From CAZENU01 sp965117035 (GTDB lineage Bacteria; Chloroflexota; Dehalococcoidia; Lucifugimonadales; CAZENU01), in NCBI GenBank assembly GCA_965117035.1, contig OZ220748.1, positions 372,001 to 436,000 of the forward strand: a stretch of DNA of 64,000 bases, written 5' to 3'. The first letter of the stretch is position 1, and every line of letters starts with the position of its first letter. Both the position numbers and the translations under genes were made by a program. Below the pieces are notes generated by a model. The model saw nothing but the letters and a program-made list of their open reading frames with translations, had not been told where the DNA came from and ran no database searches. Below, piece by piece: positions 58,507 through 64,000 of this stretch.

Positions 58507-61500
58507 TGCAGCCGAACAGGCTTCCCGACATAGGGCGCGTCGACCGCGGCCGGCCGCTCGCCTTCACGTTCAACGGCCGGCGCTACACCGGCTTCCAGGG
58601 CGACACGCTCGCGTCGGCGTTGCTGGCGAACGGCGTCCGTCTCGTGGGCCGCAGCTTCAAGTACCACCGGCCGCGCGGGATCATCGGCAGCGGCGTAGAG
58701 GAGCCGAACGCGCTGGTGCAGCTCGAGACGGGCGCGCGGACGCTGCCCAACTACGTCGCCACACAGGTCGAGCTGTACGACGGCCTGGAGGCGTCTAGCG
58801 TCAACTGCTGGCCGTCGGTCGAGCTCGACGTGCGGGCCGTCAACGGCCTCGTCTCGCGCTTCCTGCCGCCCGGCTTCTACTACAAGACCTTCATGTGGCC
58901 GAAGGCGCTGTGGCCTTTCTACGAGCGGCAGCTACGGAAGGCGGGCGGACTCGGCGTCGCCCCTGACGCGCCCGACGTCGACCGGTACGACAAGACGCAC
59001 GCACACTGCGACGTGCTGGTCGTCGGGTCGGGCCCGGCCGGCCTCGCCGCCGCGCTGGAGGCGGGCAGGGCGGGGGCGCGCGTCATCCTGGTCGACGAGC
59101 AGCAGGAGCTGGGCGGCAGCCTGCTGGCTACCCGCCGGAGCATCGAGGGCGAATGGGCGGGGGACTGGCTGGAGTCGGCGCTGGCCGAGCTGCGGGGCAT
59201 GGACAATGTCCGCCTGCTGCCGCGAAGCACCGCCGTCGGCTACTACGACCACAACTTCGTCGCCGTGCTCGAGCGCGTCACAGACCATCTCGGGCCGACG
59301 GACGGGCACGCGCCGCGGCAGCGCATATGGCGCACCAGGGCGAAGCAGATCGTTCTCGCCACCGGCGCCATCGAGCGGCCGCTCGTGTTCCACAACAACG
59401 ACCGGCCGGGCGTGATGCTCGCCTCGGCGGTGTCGACCTACGTGCTCCGCTACGGCGTCATGCCGGGGCAGCGCGCCGTCGTCTTCGCGAACAACGACAA
59501 CGCCTACGTCACGGTGCTAGACCTGTACCACTTCGGACTCGACGACGTCACGGTCGTCGACCTTCGGCCGGAGTCTGGAGGCGTTCTGCCGGACAAGATC
59601 CGCAACCTGGAATTCGAGGTCCTTGCGGGAAGCGCGATCGTCGACGTGCACGGTAGCAAAGGCGTGCGGGCCGTCGACGTGATGCGTGTCGACGGCGGAT
59701 CGGCCGTCGGCAAGTCGCGGCGCATCGAGTGCGACCTGGTGGCCGTGTCGGGCGGATGGAACCCGACGCTGAACCTGCACTCCCAGTCGGGCGGCCGGCC
59801 GAGGTACGACGACGCGCTGGCGTGTTTCGTGCCCGGCCCGCCGGCGCAGGCGGAGCGATCCGCCGGCTCGTGCAACGGCGCGTTCGGTCTCGACGAGTGC
59901 ATCGCGCAGGGCATGGCAGCCGGCGCGGCCGCGGCCGGCGACGCCGGATTCGGAGACGGCATGCCCTCCGCTTCGGCCCCGGAGACGGACGACTGGGAAC
60001 AGGAGCCGTCCAGCGCCTGCTGGGTCGTGCCGGGAAAGAAGCCGGCGGGCAGGCAGAGCAAGAGTTTCGTCGACCTGCAGACCGACACGACCGCCGCCGA
60101 CATCGCCATCTCGGCCCGCGAGGGCTACGAGATGATCGAGCACGTCAAGCGCTACACGACGCTGGGCATGGGCACCGACCAGGGCCGCACAGGGGCCGTC
60201 AACGGCATCGGCGCGCTGTCGGAGTTCCTCGGACGGCCGATCCCGGAGATAGGCACGACCACGTTCCGGCAGCCGTACACGCCGGTCTCGTTCGGCGCCA
60301 TGGCCGGCCGCGACCTGAAGGACCTCTTCGACCCCGTGCGCAAGACGTCCATCCACGAGTGGCACGTCGATGCCGGGGCGCTGTTCGAGGACGTCGGCCA
60401 GTGGAAGCGCCCGTGGTACTACCCGCGTCCGGGAGAGTCGATGCGCGAGGCCGTCGACCGTGAGTGCCTGGCCGTGCGCAACGCGGTCGGGGTCGTCGAC
60501 GCGTCGACGCTGGGCAAGATCGACGTCAGGGGCCCGGACGCGGCCGCGTTCCTCGACCTCGTCTACATCAACGGCTGGCGAAAGCTCCGCGTCGGGCGCT
60601 GCCGCTACGGCTTCATGCTGAACGAAGAGGGCATGGTGCTCGACGACGGCGTCACGGCCCGGCTCGCGGAAGACCACTTCCTGATGCACACGACCACCTC
60701 CGGCGCCGCGACGGTCATGACGTGGCTGGAGCGCTGGCTGCAGACCGAGTGGCCGCACATGAAGGTCTACCTGACGTCGGTGACCGACCACTGGGCGACG
60801 GTGTCGATCAACGGCCCGCGGTCGCGGCGAGTCCTGGAGAAGGTGTGCGACGACGTCGACCTGTCGGCCGACGCGTTCCCGTTCATGTCGGTCCGGACCG
60901 GGACCGTGGCGGGCGTTCCGGCGCGCATATTCCGCATCAGCTTCGGCGGCGAGCTGTCGTTCGAGGTCAACGTCGACGCCAACTACGGCCGCCGCGTGTG
61001 GGAGGCCGTGATGGATGCCGGCGAGGAGTTCGGCATCACGCCGTACGGGACCGAGGCGATGCACGTGCTGCGGGCCGAGAAGGGCTACGTCATCGTGGGC
61101 CAGGACACCGACGGCTCCGTCACGCCTGTCGACCTCGGCGTCGGCCGCATGGTGTCGCGGCGCAAGGACTTCCTCGGCAGGCGGTCGCTCGCGATGGAGG
61201 ACCTGGCGCGCGACGACCGGAAGCAGCTCGTCGGCCTGCTCGCCGAGGACGCCCAGGTCGTCCTGCCCGAGGGCGGCCAGATCGTCGACGACCCGTCCGC
61301 GCCCGCACCGGTGCCGATGCTGGGCCACGTGACGTCCAGCTACCACAGCCCGGCCCTGGGGCGCTCCGTCGCGATGGGCATCGTCAAGGGCGGCCGAAGC
61401 CGCATGGGCGACCTCGTCCACGTGTCTCACGCCGACGGACGCTCGATCCCGGCGCGGATCGCGAGCCCGGCCTTCTACGACCCGGACGGGGAGAAGCAGC

Positions 61501-61511
61501 ATGTCGACTGA
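58503..61511 (+). CDS. soxA: Sarcosine oxidase alpha subunit
   Basis: The 1002-residue alpha subunit. It has an N-terminal Fer2_4-like domain (GRPLAFTFNGRRYTGFQGDT) and a pyridine-nucleotide-disulfide-type NAD-binding domain (DVLVVGSGPAGLAAALEAGR, about 170-190). A C-terminal GcvT-like folate domain (about 600-1000) with YGFMLNEEGMVLDDGVTARL accepts the C1 unit. Length and order match the family. The GTG at 58503 or ATG at 58506 starts the protein, overlapping soxD by four bases. The subunit overlaps soxG by 11 bases. Confidence 0.95.
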   Translation: MMQPNRLPDIGRVDRGRPLAFTFNGRRYTGFQGDTLASALLANGVRLVGRSFKYHRPRGIIGSGVEEPNALVQLETGARTLPNYVATQVELYDGLEASSVNCWPSVELDVRAVNGLVSRFLPPGFYYKTFMWPKALWPFYERQLRKAGGLGVAPDAPDVDRYDKTHAHCDVLVVGSGPAGLAAALEAGRAGARVILVDEQQELGGSLLATRRSIEGEWAGDWLESALAELRGMDNVRLLPRSTAVGYYDHNFVAVLERVTDHLGPTDGHAPRQRIWRTRAKQIVLATGAIERPLVFHNNDRPGVMLASAVSTYVLRYGVMPGQRAVVFANNDNAYVTVLDLYHFGLDDVTVVDLRPESGGVLPDKIRNLEFEVLAGSAIVDVHGSKGVRAVDVMRVDGGSAVGKSRRIECDLVAVSGGWNPTLNLHSQSGGRPRYDDALACFVPGPPAQAERSAGSCNGAFGLDECIAQGMAAGAAAAGDAGFGDGMPSASAPETDDWEQEPSSACWVVPGKKPAGRQSKSFVDLQTDTTAADIAISAREGYEMIEHVKRYTTLGMGTDQGRTGAVNGIGALSEFLGRPIPEIGTTTFRQPYTPVSFGAMAGRDLKDLFDPVRKTSIHEWHVDAGALFEDVGQWKRPWYYPRPGESMREAVDRECLAVRNAVGVVDASTLGKIDVRGPDAAAFLDLVYINGWRKLRVGRCRYGFMLNEEGMVLDDGVTARLAEDHFLMHTTTSGAATVMTWLERWLQTEWPHMKVYLTSVTDHWATVSINGPRSRRVLEKVCDDVDLSADAFPFMSVRTGTVAGVPARIFRISFGGELSFEVNVDANYGRRVWEAVMDAGEEFGITPYGTEAMHVLRAEKGYVIVGQDTDGSVTPVDLGVGRMVSRRKDFLGRRSLAMEDLARDDRKQLVGLLAEDAQVVLPEGGQIVDDPSAPAPVPMLGHVTSSYHSPALGRSVAMGIVKGGRSRMGDLVHVSHADGRSIPARIASPAFYDPDGEKQHVD

Positions 61512-62094
61512 CGCCACGGGCCGCCGGTCCCCGCTGGCCGGCTTCTTCGCCGCCGCCTCGGGCAGCCGGGCGGACGGCGCGGGCGTCGTCATCTCCGAGC
61601 GTCCGTTCCTGGGGCACCTGAACCTGCGCGGCGACCCGGCCGACGCCGCATTCACCAGCGCGGCCGAGTCAGTCCTCGGCCTCGCGCTGCCGACGGAGCC
61701 GAACACTACCGCGGAGTCGGGCGACCTGCTCGCGCTGTGGCTCGGGCCGGACGAGTGGCTGATCGTCACGCCCCCGGACTCCCTCGAAGCCGCGCTCGAC
61801 GGCATGCACGTCGCCGTCACCGACGTCACCGGCGGTCAGACCGTCATCACGGTGAGCGGCCCCAGCGCCCGCGACGTGCTGGCGAAGGGCTGTCCGCTCG
61901 ACCTGCACCCGTCCGTCTTTCGCCCCGGCGACTGTGCCCAGACGCTGCTCGCCAAGGCCAACGTCACCCTCCGCCGCGTCGACGACACGCCGTCCTACGA
62001 GCTCATAGTCCGCCGCAGCTTCGCCGACTACGCCGCGCTGTGGCTCCAGGACGCGGCGCTGGAGTATGGCTGCGCGGTGGTGCCGGGCGGATAG
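61501..62094 (+). CDS. soxG: Sarcosine oxidase gamma subunit
   Basis: The 197-residue gamma subunit, a GcvT-like fold without its own cofactor: LPTEPNTTAESGDLLALWLG, PDEWLIVTPP, GGQTVITVSGPSARDVLAKG and the C-terminal RRSFADYAALWLQDAALEYG. ATG at 61501 overlaps the end of soxA. No serine hydroxymethyltransferase or formyltetrahydrofolate hydrolase gene follows, unlike many sox operons. Confidence 0.9.
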   Translation: MSTDATGRRSPLAGFFAAASGSRADGAGVVISERPFLGHLNLRGDPADAAFTSAAESVLGLALPTEPNTTAESGDLLALWLGPDEWLIVTPPDSLEAALDGMHVAVTDVTGGQTVITVSGPSARDVLAKGCPLDLHPSVFRPGDCAQTLLAKANVTLRRVDDTPSYELIVRRSFADYAALWLQDAALEYGCAVVPGG

Positions 62095-62192
62095 ATTCGT
62101 CCTCGCCCGTTCCGGGATTCGTGAACCTGATCCTGCTTGACAGCAAAGCACACGTGTTCTATTGTCGTTCTAATCGTTGCGGATGGGAGAGG

Positions 62193-62942
62193 ATGTCAGA
62201 TAACAGCGCGATTGAGTGGACGGACGCGACGTGGAACCCGGTCACCGGCTGCACGAAGGTCAGCCCTGGGTGCGCCTACTGCTACGCGGAAGGCATCACG
62301 CTGAGGTTCAAACGTGGCGGACCGTTCCTTCCTGGCAAGGCCACGATCACACTGCACCCTGAAAGGCTCGATGCTCCGGGCAAGTGGAGGTCGTCCCGGC
62401 GGGTGTTCGTGAACAGCATGAGCGACCTCTTCCACGAGGAGGTTCCCTTTACGTTCGTGCGAGACGTGTTCGACCGGATGGCCGAATACGACCAGCACAT
62501 CTACCAGGTGCTCACCAAGCGCCCCGAGCGAATGGTGGAGTACGTTGACTGGAACAACGGCGCTGACTGGCCCGACCACGTCTGGGCGGGAGTGTCGGTC
62601 GAGAACCAGTACTGGGCCGACCGCCGGATCCCGTTGCTGGCAACAGTCCCCGCGAGCGTGCGTTTCCTTTCAGTTGAGCCGCTACTGAAGGCAGTGGACC
62701 TGAGTTCCTATCTCTCGCACATCCAATGGGTCATCGTCGGCGGAGAGAGCGGTCACAAGTCGCGACCGATGGCTGCAGAGTGGGCGACGCAAATTCGCGA
62801 CGACTGTGACGAGGCTGGCGTGCCGTTCTTCTTCAAGCAGTGGGGTGGACGCACCAGCAAGGCAAACGGGCGGCTTCTAGAAGGCGAGACTTGGGACCAG
62901 ATGCCGGACAACAACCTTCTACCTGCCTTGGCAGGAGGTTAG
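62193..62942 (+). CDS. DUF5131 (phage Gp37/Gp68) three-cysteine protein
   Basis: A 249-residue protein of the phage Gp37/Gp68-like family. The N-terminus has WNPVTGCTKVSPGCAYCYAE, a C-x6-C-x2-C motif (C20, C27, C30) suggestive of an iron-sulfur or radical-SAM-like site. Later come VFVNSMSDLFHEEVP, VLTKRPERM, VWAGVSVENQYWADRRIPLL, LSVEPLL, VIVGGESGHKSRPM and FFFKQWGG. Its biochemical role is not established. It stands six bases before a three-Cys-motif partner gene, its usual companion, and both are less GC-rich than soxBDAG. Start ATG 62193 with GGGAGAGG upstream. Confidence 0.85.
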   Translation: MSDNSAIEWTDATWNPVTGCTKVSPGCAYCYAEGITLRFKRGGPFLPGKATITLHPERLDAPGKWRSSRRVFVNSMSDLFHEEVPFTFVRDVFDRMAEYDQHIYQVLTKRPERMVEYVDWNNGADWPDHVWAGVSVENQYWADRRIPLLATVPASVRFLSVEPLLKAVDLSSYLSHIQWVIVGGESGHKSRPMAAEWATQIRDDCDEAGVPFFFKQWGGRTSKANGRLLEGETWDQMPDNNLLPALAGG

Positions 62943-62948
62943 CCTTCA

Positions 62949-63764
62949 ATGGTTCAAGCAACGACGTTGGCGAGCGACGGACTGCCTGCGCTTCGGCAGG
63001 GTTCGTGGAGCCGGGACAAGCTGTACTTCGTCTCCTATTTCGCCGAGCTGTTCAGCACGGGCATGAAGAACTACTGGCCTACGCGGGCATACGTCGACCT
63101 CTTCGCCGGTCCGGGCTTGAATCTGGACAAGACTACGGGGGAGGAGTTCGACGGCTCGCCGATGCTGGCACTCGGTGGCAAGACGCCATTTACTCACCTA
63201 TATTTCAACGACCGGAACCCTGAGTTCGTCAGTGCTTTGAAGCAGCGGCAGCAGTCCAGATTCCCTGACCAAACCGCCTACTACTACACTCTGGACTGCA
63301 ACGAAGCGTCCGGCGTCATTGTTCGCGAACTTCCCTCATCGGCGCTAGTCCTCTGCTTCGTAGATCCTTGGACGTACGAAATCACGTTCGATAGCTTGGC
63401 AGAACTATGCCAACATCGCTCAATTGACCTGATCGTGACCTTCCACAGCACTGCCATCAAGCGCAATGCTCACCAAGAGATCGCAGCCGTCGACAAGTTT
63501 CTCGACGACGCTGCGTGGAGAGACGAGTATTTTGCTGCAGAAGGCAACCCGTCACTCCCGCCCACTTACGTGCTAATCGAAACGTTCAAAGCGAGTCTCC
63601 GGGAGCGCCTGAATTTCACACAATTTGGGGATCCAGAGGTGATCCGGAACACTGCCGGGGCTCCGATCTTCTACCTGCTGTTCGCGTCCCGGCATCCCAA
63701 GGGTCTTGAATTCTGGAGCAAGTCGTCTGCGAGAAGACCCCAAGGCCAGCGAAAACTGTTCTGA
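62949..63764 (+). CDS. tcmP: Three-Cys-motif partner protein TcmP
   Basis: A 271-residue protein named in the family databases for its constant pairing with the three-cysteine protein encoded just before it. Residues 46-56 (RAYVDLFAGPG) look like motif I of a class I methyltransferase, and LCFVDPWTYEITFDSL resembles the catalytic-loop region. LIVTFHSTAIKRN and LRERLNFTQFG follow. Methyl transfer is a reasonable guess but not shown. The pair looks like a transferable cassette next to housekeeping genes. Confidence 0.8.
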   Translation: MVQATTLASDGLPALRQGSWSRDKLYFVSYFAELFSTGMKNYWPTRAYVDLFAGPGLNLDKTTGEEFDGSPMLALGGKTPFTHLYFNDRNPEFVSALKQRQQSRFPDQTAYYYTLDCNEASGVIVRELPSSALVLCFVDPWTYEITFDSLAELCQHRSIDLIVTFHSTAIKRNAHQEIAAVDKFLDDAAWRDEYFAAEGNPSLPPTYVLIETFKASLRERLNFTQFGDPEVIRNTAGAPIFYLLFASRHPKGLEFWSKSSARRPQGQRKLF

Positions 63765-63784
63765 GGGCCAGATTGCTGCCCCCG

Positions 63785-64000
63785 CTACTCCAGGGCCAGC
63801 AGGTAGCTGCCTTCGCGGCGTAGGATTGGCACGTAGAGGATGTCGTCCTCGACGGTGAGGTAGCCGGAGGGGGAGCCCTCGACGTCGAACTCCCACCAGG
63901 GCGAGCCGGTCTTCGCGTCGAAGGCGTATACGTCGCCCCAGCCTGTCAGGTACACGAGGCCGTTGGCGCCGGATACGACGGGCTGGGCCGTTGAGCGCTG
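63785..64000 (-). CDS. PQQ-like beta-propeller protein (3' part only)
   Basis: Only the last 71 codons lie in the window; the 5' part is beyond position 64000. The sequence includes VVSGANGLVYLTGWGDVYAF and DAKTGSPWWEFDVEGSPSGY, followed by LTVEDDILYVPILRREGSYL. This is the tryptophan-docking blade pattern of PQQ/YVTN-type repeats. Probably an exported or periplasmic propeller; function cannot be told from this piece. Confidence 0.75.
   Translation of the reverse strand, partial: QRSTAQPVVSGANGLVYLTGWGDVYAFDAKTGSPWWEFDVEGSPSGYLTVEDDILYVPILRREGSYLLALE

Noticed and set aside
59517..61829. Long open frame opposite soxA and soxG
   Set aside because: Shadow of the well-supported sarcosine oxidase genes; no motifs of its own.

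Overview
The window is a GC-rich bacterial chromosome segment with dense coding on both strands, many GTG/TTG starts and short intergenic gaps. No rRNA or other phylogenetic marker is present that I could place by eye. The mix of genes is what I would expect of an aerobic member of the Chloroflexota close to the SAR202-type Dehalococcoidia: enolase-superfamily dehydratase, two PhyH dioxygenases, several amidohydrolases, an RraA-like aldolase, a FAD-GcvT dehydrogenase and a complete heterotetrameric sarcosine oxidase. That placement is an inference from gene content only.

Layout. 1-3.1 kb is a mobile or repeat zone: an IS481-type element, a DUF559 endonuclease gene bracketed by direct arrays of a palindromic repeat, an amidohydrolase, and a 305-bp IS5-like mini-element. 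3.1-10.2 kb carries acid and alcohol metabolism: Zn alcohol dehydrogenase, acetyl-CoA synthetase, ThDP enzyme, RraA-like aldolase, alpha/beta hydrolase. 10.2-19.5 kb has lipoproteins, tRNA-Lys, a 5'-nucleotidase, a PhyH protein, a lactonase-like amidohydrolase and a three-gene envelope operon with an S49 peptidase. 19.8-23.4 kb is a heterodimeric ABC exporter. 23.4-32.4 kb is a repeat-rich accessory stretch: an orphan protein, a HAD gene with a repeat inserted in frame, an amidase remnant, transporters, and a four-helix-bundle gene inside inverted heptamer arrays. 32.5-46.6 kb is mostly housekeeping: aspS, dgkA, an Lrp regulator, plsY, PHP, rny, plus sugar and D-amino-acid catabolism. 46.7-48.5 kb is an LDH2-type dehydrogenase whose stop codon is an IS5 target site. 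48.7-62.1 kb has an AbrB-histidine decarboxylase-ACT operon, a dimethylglycine/sarcosine dehydrogenase-like protein, a MacB-type ABC pair, a leuB-like gene and soxBDAG. 62.2-63.8 kb is a DUF5131-TcmP cassette, and the window ends in a PQQ-propeller gene.

How it works together. soxBDAG and the FAD-GcvT dehydrogenase can demethylate sarcosine and related methylamines to glycine plus a folate-bound C1 unit. The amidohydrolases, enolase-family dehydratase, RraA-like aldolase, LDH2 dehydrogenase and Acs suggest stepwise breakdown of sugar acids and small organics toward pyruvate and acetyl-CoA.

The most unusual theme is the way repeats sit on gene ends. Three unrelated repeat types (CTAG-targeting IS5-like ends, TAGTGGA arrays and CTCTCCC palindromes) each supply stop codons to neighbouring genes. 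Two of them bracket a small gene that may mobilise them: DUF559 between direct arrays and the four-helix-bundle gene between inverted arrays.
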